Source: a virus
Virus record (IMG/VR): IMGVR_UViG_3300032322_000650
Location: 1 to 28,057 of that record
Length of the DNA stretch: 28,057 nt
Direction: 5' to 3' (one strand)
Shown here piece by piece: positions 6,404-12,552 of the stretch (positions are counted from its first letter, which is position 1; every line of letters starts with the position of its first letter). A program made the position numbers and the translations under genes. The notes beneath the pieces are model-generated. The model saw nothing but the letters and a program-made list of their open reading frames with translations. It was not told the DNA's origin and ran no database searches.

Positions 6404-7288
6404 CTACCAAGCAAGGTCTTTGAGTATTGAGTCAACCTTGCGCTTGACATCGTGCCTAAAGTAATCATCCTCGCGTAGTGCTTCCGGTGTGACACCATCC
6501 AGTGCATCCATCAGCTTGACCCGCGCTCGCTCCATGTTGTCATCCTGCGTGAGGTTGAAGTCAGCCAACAAGTCAATCATCTCCCGTGCGTTCTCGACCA
6601 GACTATCCCTAAAGATCTTCTTGTCTTCCTTGCCTGCGTAGTCAAGACGCTCGGACATACGGGCCAGTGCATCGTGCAACCGATCCCACGCATCACCCAT
6701 CGCATTAAGTATCAGGTCACCATAGTGCTTGGTGTACTCCTGTTGGATATACTTCGCAGCCTCGTCCATCACCTCAGTACGGAAGTCCGTAGCGATAGGC
6801 ACGGGTGCAATCACAAACCTAAACTTCGTAGCCAGTACATCGCGTGATGGATAGTCATCACGATTGAACAGCCCACCCAATGAGAAAGCCGCAGCCGATA
6901 CGTCCGTGTCGTACGAATCCAAGAAGTTCTGCACCATTGCCCAGAACGTCACACCGTGTGCGTTCATACGGGGTGTGTACTTATTGAAGAACACATCGTT
7001 CTTGATGACTCGCATCGCTGCCCACGGTTGCGTCAGCTCGTAGTGCTCGTTGCGAACATTCGCTATGAACTTGTGGATCGCCTCAAGCTGCACGTTACCT
7101 GCAAGCAGGTCTTTGGTCACGTTGGCGGTGTTGTCCTTGGCACCCTTGCTGCGGGTAACCTCAGCAGACACGGCTTTGTCCTTCTTGCGGCCCGTCCAGA
7201 CTGAGAAAGAAAAGTCCACACCGATGAACGATGTCTGAAGTGTGGGGATAGACTGCAACTGTGGTGCAGTGAGATCAATCTTAGTCAT
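6404..7288 (-). CDS. Unknown third member of the AAA+/VWA group
   Basis: This 294-residue protein begins MTKIDLTAPQLQSIPTLQTS. It has a basic patch (WTGRKKDKA) and a helix-rich C-terminal two-thirds. It is encoded immediately upstream of the AAA+ ATPase and has the same leader design (palindrome, then CAGGAGAG). Phages and plasmids often carry a third conserved gene beside such ATPase/VWA pairs, and this may correspond to the DUF3150 type, but I am not certain of that match. It probably acts as an adaptor or substrate for the ATPase, which is inferred from position only. A sigma70-like promoter lies upstream at 7348-7377. Confidence 0.85.
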   Translation of the reverse strand: MTKIDLTAPQLQSIPTLQTSFIGVDFSFSVWTGRKKDKAVSAEVTRSKGAKDNTANVTKDLLAGNVQLEAIHKFIANVRNEHYELTQPWAAMRVIKNDVFFNKYTPRMNAHGVTFWAMVQNFLDSYDTDVSAAAFSLGGLFNRDDYPSRDVLATKFRFVIAPVPIATDFRTEVMDEAAKYIQQEYTKHYGDLILNAMGDAWDRLHDALARMSERLDYAGKEDKKIFRDSLVENAREMIDLLADFNLTQDDNMERARVKLMDALDGVTPEALREDDYFRHDVKRKVDSILKDLAW

Positions 7289-7305
7289 GCTACTCTCCTG
7301 TTGTT

Positions 7306-7320
7306 TTCCTACGGTAGGAA
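7306..7320. promoter_or_regulatory. Palindrome copy 3
   Basis: This is a perfect core within a 17-bp palindrome (7305-7321). It lies between the predicted promoter at 7348-7377 and the CAGGAGAG ribosome binding site of the 294-residue protein gene, 27 bases downstream of the -10 box. Confidence 0.85.
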
Positions 7321-7347
7321 ATGTTAATAAAGTACAACTGAAACCAT

Positions 7348-7377
7348 ATGATACTACAGAACTACAACCCCTGTCAA
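7348..7377 (-). promoter_or_regulatory. Leftward sigma70 promoter
   Basis: The -35 box TTGACA is at 7372-7377, the spacer is 18 bases, and the -10 box TATCAT is at 7348-7353. It would feed the AAA+/VWA group. The -35 box lies inside the 28-residue peptide gene, so this is an internal promoter of the early operon. Confidence 0.6.
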
Positions 7378-7440
7378 GATAAGTCCTAACAACGCAACAA
7401 ATAAAATCGCCATACCAAGCGCAACAAACTGATCGTTCAT
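7354..7440 (-). CDS. 28-aa membrane peptide
   Basis: A short ORF encodes MNDQFVALGMAILFVALLGL followed by ILTGVVVL. It is almost entirely one hydrophobic transmembrane helix after a short polar start. Its ATG overlaps the TGA of the zinc-ribbon gene (ATGA), the coupling pattern seen across this operon. Its length and composition fit a small regulatory or pore-type membrane peptide, but no family can be named. An ORF this short could arise by chance. The coupled start and the continuous hydrophobic run argue that it is real. Confidence 0.6.
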   Translation of the reverse strand: MNDQFVALGMAILFVALLGLILTGVVVL

Positions 7441-7655
7441 TTGACTAGCCCTCCCTTACTGTTGATGCCATGCAGGTCATCCCTGTTGGTACAGAAAAAA
7501 TAGTTTGACTTGTGCATGGGAACCACGCACCACTTGTTGCGAACTTCTTTAGCCGCTTGCTCGCGGCAGTCCCAACACAAGCCCGACAACATGTGCACTC
7601 TATCGCGCAGGTCATCGCCGCATGAGCGGCAGTGCATCCATAAAGCCATCATCAC
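7437..7655 (-). CDS. Small zinc-ribbon protein
   Basis: This 72-residue protein has two Cys pairs, CRSC (C9, C12) and CWDC (C27, C30), spaced as a treble-clef or zinc-ribbon site. A basic, aromatic C-terminal part follows (VVPMHKSNYFFC). The start region is ATGATGATG behind AAAGGAGAGTG, so M1 or M2 may be used. It lies 6 bases after the peptidase gene. It is probably a small nucleic-acid- or protein-binding factor. No specific function is known. Confidence 0.8.
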   Translation of the reverse strand: MMMALWMHCRSCGDDLRDRVHMLSGLCWDCREQAAKEVRNKWCVVPMHKSNYFFCTNRDDLHGINSKGGLVK

Positions 7656-7661
7656 TCTCCT

Positions 7662-8672
7662 TTAGTTAAGTCCAAGCTCGTTACGAATCAGCGCAACCAA
7701 CAACTCAGGGTCGGTGTATGCCATGTCCAACATCTCATGCTTTGTCATACCGTATAGATCCAAGCTGTCATACCTACTGCACAGCTCATAAGTGTCGTAG
7801 TACTTCTTACCCCAGCCCCCAACCCAATCGCCGCCATGTGTACTTGTGGTGTTGAACTTGTACAGACTGTCCTCGACCAAGGGATCACGCGCAGCAGGCA
7901 GCGTGTCCCAATCAATCTGCACCACTGCTTTAGCCAGTGCATCGTAGTGGTTAACGTCAAGGGATTCTTTGGTCGTGTGCTCGTGGTCATACCCCACACT
8001 GATGTTGGTGCACTCAGGGATCAACGAAGTAAATTCAGCGGTGTCGGTGTAGACCCCTGAAGTGTCGGGGTTGTACATAAAGTTGTCGTGCCTGAGATTC
8101 AGCTCGGCTGCAAGGATGTCTGCGAACCTATCTGAGCAGCACCGCTCCCCACCCTGATAAGTAATGATGGAGTCCTTGCCCCTACGATCAAAGGCAATAG
8201 CCCGATCAAACTCGACCAACGTTTCTGCATAGTGCTTGGCAACATACTTAGCACCGATCCCACCACGCTCCTCGCCTTGGGTAAAGAGGTAGTACGCAGG
8301 GATGCCATGCGCCATCATGTGCATGAGCAGTGCCACACCCGCACCATCATCTGCACCGAGCACATCCCCATCAGCCCGAATCATGTTGTCGGCGATGCTG
8401 TGCTTGTAGTTGTTCTTACCCACGGTCTTGTGCACGGTATCAACGTGGGCCACAAACAGTGTGCGGTGCGTCTTGTCTAAGCGCAGGTCAACGTGCATGT
8501 TACCCGCACCGTCCACATGCCAAGTGTTGGCAGGGAACTTAGTCTGTAGCCACGCGCTGAAAGCTGCCGTGCCTGTCGTTGCATGGGGGCGCTTTGTGCC
8601 CAGTGCTTTGTGCAACACCCGATAAAGTGTTTTGGTGCTGATCTTTACTGAGGGTTCTGGTGTGTAAGACAT
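7662..8672 (-). CDS. M20/M28-type zinc aminopeptidase-like protein
   Basis: This 336-residue protein has the metal-site motifs of di-zinc peptidases of the M20/M28/M42 group. They are HVD (H76, D78), the bridging aspartate in GADDG (D108), the EE pair (E134, E135) in TQGEERGGIG, D162 in FDRRG, and H232 in GYDHEHTTKE. All metal ligands appear present, so it is probably an active exopeptidase or amidase. The last 80 residues extend beyond the catalytic domain (GGDWVGGWGKKYYD...). Such peptidases are unusual in phage early operons. The ribosome binding site is AAGGAAATTACC before the ATG, with a palindrome copy 30 bases upstream. Confidence 0.9.
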   Translation of the reverse strand: MSYTPEPSVKISTKTLYRVLHKALGTKRPHATTGTAAFSAWLQTKFPANTWHVDGAGNMHVDLRLDKTHRTLFVAHVDTVHKTVGKNNYKHSIADNMIRADGDVLGADDGAGVALLMHMMAHGIPAYYLFTQGEERGGIGAKYVAKHYAETLVEFDRAIAFDRRGKDSIITYQGGERCCSDRFADILAAELNLRHDNFMYNPDTSGVYTDTAEFTSLIPECTNISVGYDHEHTTKESLDVNHYDALAKAVVQIDWDTLPAARDPLVEDSLYKFNTTSTHGGDWVGGWGKKYYDTYELCSRYDSLDLYGMTKHEMLDMAYTDPELLVALIRNELGLN

Positions 8673-8702
8673 GGTAATTTCCTTATGAGTATGGGTTAGG
8701 TT

Positions 8703-8717
8703 TTCCTACGGTAGGAA
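8703..8717. promoter_or_regulatory. Palindrome copy 4
   Basis: This is a perfect core within a 19-bp palindrome (8701-8719). It lies between the stop of the 399-residue gene and the start of the peptidase gene. Confidence 0.85.
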
Positions 8718-8740
8718 AAGTTCAGTTGGTTGAGTCGGTG

Positions 8741-9940
8741 TTACGCATCCTCGGTCACACGGTTGTGGGGTGCGTCCTCGTGCGTGTCGTTGATGTGCCA
8801 CGTATCGCCTGTGTCAGGGTCACAGGTTGTGTTGTCAATGTGTGCGTACTCACCGTCATAAGCCCCACGGTCAATCATCACGATGTCGTTGTCATGCAGG
8901 TATCTGTCGTGATACCACTCACCATCAACTTGCACTGCATCATGGACATGCACGTAGTATTGCTCACCGTTGCGCCCATAGACTTCGGTGTAGTTGTGAT
9001 CGCAGCATGGGCCTACCCATGAATCGCTATGCCATCCAACATGGATACCCTCGTTCTCGTAGGTGTACTGTCTGTGCATGGCACCACAGTGGGAGCACTC
9101 GTGTCCACCACCCTGCTCGTCGCTGTAACCGTCGGTGTTGGTGCACTCGTAGGTATCATCACTCTCGGTTGTGATGTACCCATCCCCGTCCACGTACTGT
9201 GCGCTACCGTCCAGATAGGGTGCGATTAACTGCGAGCCACTCTCGATGATTTTTATCTGTGCGTTCAATCTGTGCCAACCGTTGACCTTCTCGATACCCT
9301 GCTCAGTTAGCCATGCTTCGAGCACCTCGTCGCTGTGGCTGTATCCACCGCGTGGGCATTTCTTATAGGATCGCACGAAGCCCTTGCGCTTGGTGTTGTC
9401 GTACACCCAGCACCTACCGAGCACATCACCCGTAGGCCCATAGCGCACAGCTAACTGCCAACCCAACTCAGGGTCATACACTCGATAGGGGTGCTCGTCG
9501 TAGTCTGCCCACTCACTTGACTTGCTCATGCACGATGTGGGGCCGTGAATCACGGCACGATAAATCTCCGCACCATCTGTCACAAACTTCATCTCGTCGG
9601 GCTTTAACCTTGCTGCAATGTTGCGCAGCTCGTGGTCGCTGATGATTGCAGGGCTGTAGAACTTCCGCACATACCGACCAAAGTTTGTGACCGTTTGACG
9701 GTCGGCAATACCCTTGCTCTCGTCCTGCGTGAACGCTACTTTAGTGGGGTCGGTCACACTTACGTGTGGCCATTGACATGCAATGTCCGTGATCGGCCCG
9801 AGATCGGGTGCGGGTTTCTCAAAGATAAGAGAATAGATTGCATGATGCAGGGGGTTTCTCATCTGTTCTCGACGATGCCACTCGCGTGTGTCGTACAGAA
9901 TGTGAGCAAGGATTTCAATGGTGTCGATCTGTTCGTGCAT
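8741..9940 (-). CDS. Unknown 399-aa protein with Cys/His-rich C-terminal region
   Basis: This 399-residue protein has no domain I can name. Residues 1-110 are helical. Residues about 120-190 look like a compact beta-rich domain (YRAVIHGPTSCMSKSSE, then WQLAVRYGPTGDVLGRCWVY). Residues about 265-320 carry a likely zinc site (C282-x2-C285, H289, C312, C313). The C-terminus is extremely acidic and rich in Asp, His and Tyr (HNDTHEDAPHN-like). CAGGAGAG precedes the ATG and a palindrome copy lies upstream. Acidic DNA-mimic or metal-binding behaviour is conceivable but only speculation. Confidence 0.85.
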   Translation of the reverse strand: MHEQIDTIEILAHILYDTREWHRREQMRNPLHHAIYSLIFEKPAPDLGPITDIACQWPHVSVTDPTKVAFTQDESKGIADRQTVTNFGRYVRKFYSPAIISDHELRNIAARLKPDEMKFVTDGAEIYRAVIHGPTSCMSKSSEWADYDEHPYRVYDPELGWQLAVRYGPTGDVLGRCWVYDNTKRKGFVRSYKKCPRGGYSHSDEVLEAWLTEQGIEKVNGWHRLNAQIKIIESGSQLIAPYLDGSAQYVDGDGYITTESDDTYECTNTDGYSDEQGGGHECSHCGAMHRQYTYENEGIHVGWHSDSWVGPCCDHNYTEVYGRNGEQYYVHVHDAVQVDGEWYHDRYLHDNDIVMIDRGAYDGEYAHIDNTTCDPDTGDTWHINDTHEDAPHNRVTEDA

Positions 9941-9967
9941 GGTTACTCTCCTGTTATATGTAAAGAT

Positions 9968-9982
9968 TTCCTACGGTAGGAA
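9968..9982. promoter_or_regulatory. Palindrome copy 5
   Basis: This perfect core lies in the 45-base gap upstream of the 399-residue protein gene, followed in the leftward direction by CTTTACATATAACAGGAGAG. Confidence 0.85.
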
Positions 9983-9985
9983 TTT

Positions 9986-10387
9986 TTAGCGGGGGGTTAG
10001 ATGGGGGCCAAAGTTGTGACGGTCGCATTTCTCCAGTACATCGTCAGGCACTTCCACGCTGTCGCCTAACTTACTTGCCACGTAGCAACGCATGGCTGCT
10101 ACCAAGGGTGTTGGGCCGTAACCCCATTTACCACCAGCCCCCTTCGCCGTAATACTCGGGCTTGCCTCCCATTGGCGACCGTCAGAGCATGGCGAATTTC
10201 GTTTTATACCTATCTCCTCCTGCTCAATGATTGGCCCGCCATGCGACCAATCTGTTGATGGGTGATACCCGTCCTCCGTCCAGAAAGTGTTGAGCTTTCC
10301 GTTGGATATGAGTGTTTCTTCCTTCTCGCAGTGGGCAACTACCCAATCTAGTGCAACGCCGATAAGTTCATTTGTGTCGATCTTCAT
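9986..10387 (-). CDS. NinX/DUF2591-like phage protein
   Basis: This 133-residue protein has the typical blocks of the DUF2591 (NinX-like) family. They are LIGVALDWVVAHCE, then YHPSTDWSHGGPIIE, then GPTPLVAAMRCYVASKLGD. These small phage proteins are found in early or nin-type regions, and their role is not established. It is the first recognisable gene after the leftward promoter at 10994-11022, behind a leader of about 600 bases. The ribosome binding site is CAGGAG, 6 bases before the ATG, with a palindrome copy directly upstream. Confidence 0.88.
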   Translation of the reverse strand: MKIDTNELIGVALDWVVAHCEKEETLISNGKLNTFWTEDGYHPSTDWSHGGPIIEQEEIGIKRNSPCSDGRQWEASPSITAKGAGGKWGYGPTPLVAAMRCYVASKLGDSVEVPDDVLEKCDRHNFGPHLTPR

Positions 10388-10406
10388 AATCCACTCCTGT
10401 AAAGAT

Positions 10407-10421
10407 TTCCTACGGTAGGAA
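10407..10421. promoter_or_regulatory. Palindrome copy 6
   Basis: This perfect core is followed leftward by CTTTACAGGAG and the start of the DUF2591-like gene. The flank is shared with copy 2. Confidence 0.85.
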
Positions 10422-10745
10422 AATCGCTAGAGCCGGTTCCAGCGATAGCGGTGCAAGGCGCACCAAGAGGGGCACGGTTGCCCATGCCCTACGTGCTACG
10501 TCCTGTTATGTGTCCTCGATAGTCTGTTTTTCGTTTCTGCATGTGCAAGCAGTGGGGGTTCCCCAATGGTTCAACGAAGGCGCAGGGGCGGTTGCCAACC
10601 ACCAAAAAACTCACAAGCCCTCATCGAGTGGGTCGAGCTTGTATGTCTGAGCCTATGTCCGGTACTGTCGATAACGTCGCGTGTGATGCAGGGCGTTTTA
10701 CTCAGGGGCGGGTTAGTGGGTGCTACCTAATCGGGTTCGCTGGTT

Positions 10746-10760
10746 TTCCTACGGTAGGAA
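10746..10760. promoter_or_regulatory. Palindrome copy 7
   Basis: This perfect core (17-bp palindrome 10745-10761) lies in the middle of the noncoding leader and is not next to a start codon. Confidence 0.85.
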
Positions 10761-10923
10761 ATTGTCAGGGGCGTTGGTTGGCTGGGTGTGGTTGCTACTC
10801 GGTTCACAATGCACACGGCTCGCTTTTAGACTGCTGCCACGCAGTTTAGGTTGCTGCACCCATGTCCGCTCGTCGCGAGCAGGGTCATACGCATGGGCTA
10901 TCTGGCCTACGGACTTGCTTGAA

Positions 10924-10936
10924 TTGTTAAAGAGCG
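10924..10936 (-). promoter_or_regulatory. rrn-type boxA antitermination element
   Basis: The leftward strand reads CGCTCTTTAACAA, matching the ribosomal RNA operon boxA (TGCTCTTTAACA in E. coli) at all but the first position. It lies about 50 bases downstream of the predicted transcription start. NusB and S10 bind boxA RNA in proteobacteria. Here it would make polymerase resistant to Rho over the long early operon. Confidence 0.75.
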
Positions 10937-10942
10937 GGGGAT

Positions 10943-10957
10943 TTCCTACGGTAGGAA
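10943..10957. promoter_or_regulatory. Palindrome copy 8
   Basis: This perfect core lies between the strong leftward promoter and boxA, 36 bases downstream of the -10 box. Confidence 0.85.
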
Positions 10958-10993
10958 AACCCGTCGAGGAGGACTTGTCCAGCTCGAAATTCG

Positions 10994-11022
10994 AGTGTAC
11001 CACAAATGGTAGGGGATGTCAA
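10994..11022 (-). promoter_or_regulatory. Strong leftward early promoter (sigma70)
   Basis: The -35 box TTGACA is perfect (11017-11022), the spacer is 17 bases, and the -10 box TACACT is at 10994-10999. Transcription would start near 10987 and run leftward through the leader, boxA and the whole early operon. Confidence 0.85.
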
Positions 11023-11155
11023 ATTGAGATGTTGGGTGATAAATGATGGTTAGGGGTAGTGTGTGGTGTTGAGAAGTATCTGTAAGTAAGTGTGGCTATT
11101 TGTGGCTATATTGTCGACGGGTAAGTGATTGATTTGCTTAGGGCGAAAAATGGTA

Positions 11156-11190
11156 CCCCCAAAAACAGGGTTTTGGGGGTTTTGGGGGGG
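11156..11190 (+). other. Hairpin with telomere-like G-tracts
   Basis: CCCCCAAAAAC (11156-11166) can pair with GTTTTGGGGG (11170-11179) apart from one bulged base. The + strand continues with TTTT and seven G, giving GGG-T4-G5-T4-G7. This satisfies a simple G-quadruplex pattern if the last run supplies two tracts. It could also act as a weak terminator. Confidence 0.5.
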
Positions 11191-11491
11191 TCGGAGCACC
11201 CCAGATTTAAAATAAAACAATTTATTAATTTAAATTGGCAGGAGGCCAAAAACCCTATGCAAAACCGGCTCACGAACGTATTTTTCATACGTTTACATAT
11301 ACTATTATAAAGTGATAGTGATAGTAATATATATAAGTAAATGTCATTATATGCGTTTATCATCTGCTTGCATAAACTAGCATATTGATAAAGTGGAGAT
11401 TGTGGGTATTTGTGGCTATCATATCGTGATATGTGGTTGAACTATGCCACATTAGGTTTTAGTTCAGTCTGGTGCGTAAACCTATCAAAAC

Positions 11492-11506
11492 TTCCTACGG
11501 TAGGAA
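11492..11506. promoter_or_regulatory. Palindrome copy 9
   Basis: This perfect 15-bp core lies in the noncoding repeat region, 73 bases before the next copy. Confidence 0.85.
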
Positions 11507-11535
11507 ATCCTGCGTCATCTGCTTAACGAAAATCG

Positions 11536-11666
11536 ACGCGCCGCTGCTCTTTGTCACTACTATCCACATGCAATATATTTCCTACGGTAGGAAAAGTCTG
11601 GTCACATGCAATATAGTGCAAGTTATAAATTCCGAAAACGCGCCGCTGCTCTCGGTCACTACTATC
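11536..11666. repeat. Two direct-repeat pairs around palindrome copy 10
   Basis: A 29-base unit (starting ACGCGCCGCTGCTCT and ending GTCACTACTATC) occurs at 11536-11564 and 11638-11666 with two differences. A second 13-base unit, CACATGCAATATA, occurs at 11565-11577 and 11603-11615. Palindrome copy 10 lies between the two copies of the second unit. Confidence 0.8.
11579..11593. promoter_or_regulatory. Palindrome copy 10
   Basis: This perfect core is flanked by the 13-base direct repeats. TATAAC lies 28 bases away on the leftward strand, but no good -35 box is seen. Confidence 0.85.
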
Positions 11667-11675
11667 AATGGGGGG

Positions 11676-11704
11676 TTGACACATTGCGAGAAAACCGTTA
11701 TGCT
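11676..11704 (+). promoter_or_regulatory. Rightward sigma70-like promoter
   Basis: The -35 box TTGACA is perfect (11676-11681), the spacer is 17 bases, and the -10 box is TATGCT (11699-11704). A palindrome copy starts 28 bases downstream. The transcript would run toward the terminator pair and antisense to the small basic protein gene. Confidence 0.55.
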
Positions 11705-11732
11705 GCTCGCAGCATAACGCCAAGCCCAAGTT

Positions 11733-11747
11733 TTCCTACGGTAGGAA
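11733..11747. promoter_or_regulatory. Palindrome copy 11
   Basis: This perfect core (17 bp, 11732-11748) lies just downstream of the rightward promoter at 11676-11704. Confidence 0.85.
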
Positions 11748-11780
11748 ATTATAGGTTCTAGAATGTAGAACATACAGGCG

Positions 11781-11806
11781 AAAAAAAACCCACCTTTCGG
11801 TGGGCT
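11781..11806 (-). terminator. Leftward terminator T2
   Basis: The leftward strand reads CCCACC-GAAA-GGTGGG followed by eight T. This is a strong rho-independent terminator with a GNRA-type loop, placed after the 28-residue peptide gene. A 33-base block around it (11787-11819) is repeated with one difference at T1. Confidence 0.85.
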
Positions 11807-11825
11807 AAAAATTGAGCGATCAAGC

Positions 11826-11912
11826 CTAAATGATTCCATGAAACCATAGGGTTATTGTCATCATAAGCATTGCTACCATGTAACCAAGCATGAAACTGTC
11901 GAACCTATCCAT
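11826..11912 (-). CDS. 28-aa membrane peptide between terminators
   Basis: A short ORF encodes MDRFDSFMLGYMVAMLMMTI followed by TLWFHGII. A polar start of six residues is followed by one hydrophobic helix very rich in Met. AGGGG lies about 8 bases before the ATG. The gene sits exactly between the two near-identical terminators T1 and T2, so it would be expressed by leakage through T1. Its size matches the other 28-residue membrane peptide at 7354-7440, though the sequences are not clearly related. It may be real, but short ORFs carry risk. Confidence 0.5.
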   Translation of the reverse strand: MDRFDSFMLGYMVAMLMMTITLWFHGII

Positions 11913-11926
11913 CGTTGAACCCCTAT

Positions 11927-11950
11927 AAAAAACCCACCTTTCGGTGGGTT
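11927..11950 (-). terminator. Leftward terminator T1
   Basis: The hairpin CCCACC-GAAA-GGTGGG is followed by six T on the leftward strand, about 23 bases after the stop of the small basic protein gene. It is nearly identical to T2. Confidence 0.85.
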
Positions 11951-11972
11951 AAAAATTGAGCGAAGCAAAAAT

Positions 11973-12512
11973 TTACTCGGTAATTTCAATCCCTTCGCTT
12001 TTCAGATAGTCGATAAAACCCTCATATAAAACACCAAACTTTCCGTCATCGTATCCGGATTGAATACGCTTGCACAATTCCTCGAATGAAACCCCGTCAT
12101 CATGGTTAAACGCTGGCAGCAGCAGCGCCGAAAACTCTTTTGGCTCTTTCTTGCTTTTCTTACCTTTACCCTTCCTTGCAAGATTCCAATCGGTCGGCGC
12201 CTTGCCTGATTCAACCGCCGTTTTGAACGTCGTCAGATAGTTTGATGCCGTTTTAGCAGCTAACCCACCGGCAATCAAAGTATCGTAAAACATCGCAGCG
12301 ACCGAGCAAGCATTTGAACCATTGCGCCGACCTACTTTGACTCCCGCACTATGCAACCGTGGAATAAGTTTACTGCAAGTATCGGCGCAAGTTTGACGGG
12401 CGATTGATTCAGCAAGTACTACACTGGCAATTTTATTAGTATCAGTCAGAATTGACTCGATTGATAGTTCAACTGAAACCTTGCTTGGCTTGGTATTTTG
12501 CTTAGTACTCAT
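11973..12512 (-). CDS. Unknown small basic protein, candidate regulator
   Basis: This 179-residue protein starts MSTKQNTKPSKVSVELSIES. A helical region at about residues 20-110 contains GRRNGSNACSVAAMFYDTLI and then AAKTASNYLTTFKTAVESG. This resembles the helical SAM-like N-terminal domains of recombinase-type proteins only loosely. A lysine-rich linker (RKGKGKKSKKEPK) precedes an acidic C-terminal helix. The ATG at 12512 follows GGAG by 7 bases, and an in-frame ATG at 12533 lacks this. The gene has its own promoter with an inverted repeat in the leader and its own terminator. It is a candidate for the palindrome-binding protein, but no evidence ties them directly. Confidence 0.8.
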   Translation of the reverse strand: MSTKQNTKPSKVSVELSIESILTDTNKIASVVLAESIARQTCADTCSKLIPRLHSAGVKVGRRNGSNACSVAAMFYDTLIAGGLAAKTASNYLTTFKTAVESGKAPTDWNLARKGKGKKSKKEPKEFSALLLPAFNHDDGVSFEELCKRIQSGYDDGKFGVLYEGFIDYLKSEGIEITE

Positions 12513-12530
12513 AACATGCTCCAAAGTTAA

Positions 12531-12547
12531 CACGGCACGTCGCCGTG
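12531..12547. promoter_or_regulatory. Operator-like inverted repeat
   Basis: CACGGC and GCCGTG form a 6-bp inverted repeat around a 5-base centre. It lies between the predicted -10 box and the ribosome binding site of the small basic protein gene, so it could be an autoregulatory operator or a leader hairpin. Confidence 0.5.
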
Positions 12548-12552
12548 ACTCT

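Larger units (their letters stand above)
10388..10993 (-). other. Long hairpin-rich leader of the leftward operon
   Basis: I see no credible gene here. The region is the 5' leader downstream of the promoter at 10994-11022. It contains three palindrome copies, a boxA and several short hairpins. Examples are GCTCG/CGAGC at 10868-10880, GGTGC/GCACC near 10455, and GGTTG/CAACC near 10590. The base composition is more GC-rich than the DNA just to its right. Confidence 0.6.
11023..11780. other. Noncoding repeat region between promoters
   Basis: I see no convincing gene here. The region holds a C5A5/T4G5 hairpin with G-tracts (11156-11190), an AT-rich stretch (about 11205-11400), and the inverted repeat CATATC-GT-GATATG (11420-11433). 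It also holds three palindrome copies, two families of direct repeats (11536-11666) and a rightward promoter (11676-11704). The layout resembles a replication origin or partition site, but nothing proves it. Confidence 0.5.

Noticed and set aside
10440-10940. tRNA genes in the leader
   Set aside because: Several short hairpins exist, but none assembles into a cloverleaf with a T-loop GTTCRA-type motif and a matching acceptor stem.
10749-11003. 84-residue leftward ORF in the leader region
   Set aside because: Its start overlaps the -10 box of the promoter that would transcribe it. It has no ribosome binding site, and part of it is just the palindrome read as codons.
11125-11310. 61-residue rightward ORF over the G-tracts
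   Set aside because: GTG start without a ribosome binding site, low-complexity sequence from G/T runs, and no coupling to any gene.
11437-11465. Rightward promoter before palindrome copy 9
   Set aside because: TTGAAC is acceptable as a -35 box, but the -10 candidate TAGTTC matches the consensus poorly.
11582-11839. 85-residue leftward ORF across two palindromes and a terminator
   Set aside because: It runs through terminator T2 and repeat DNA, and no start signal is visible.
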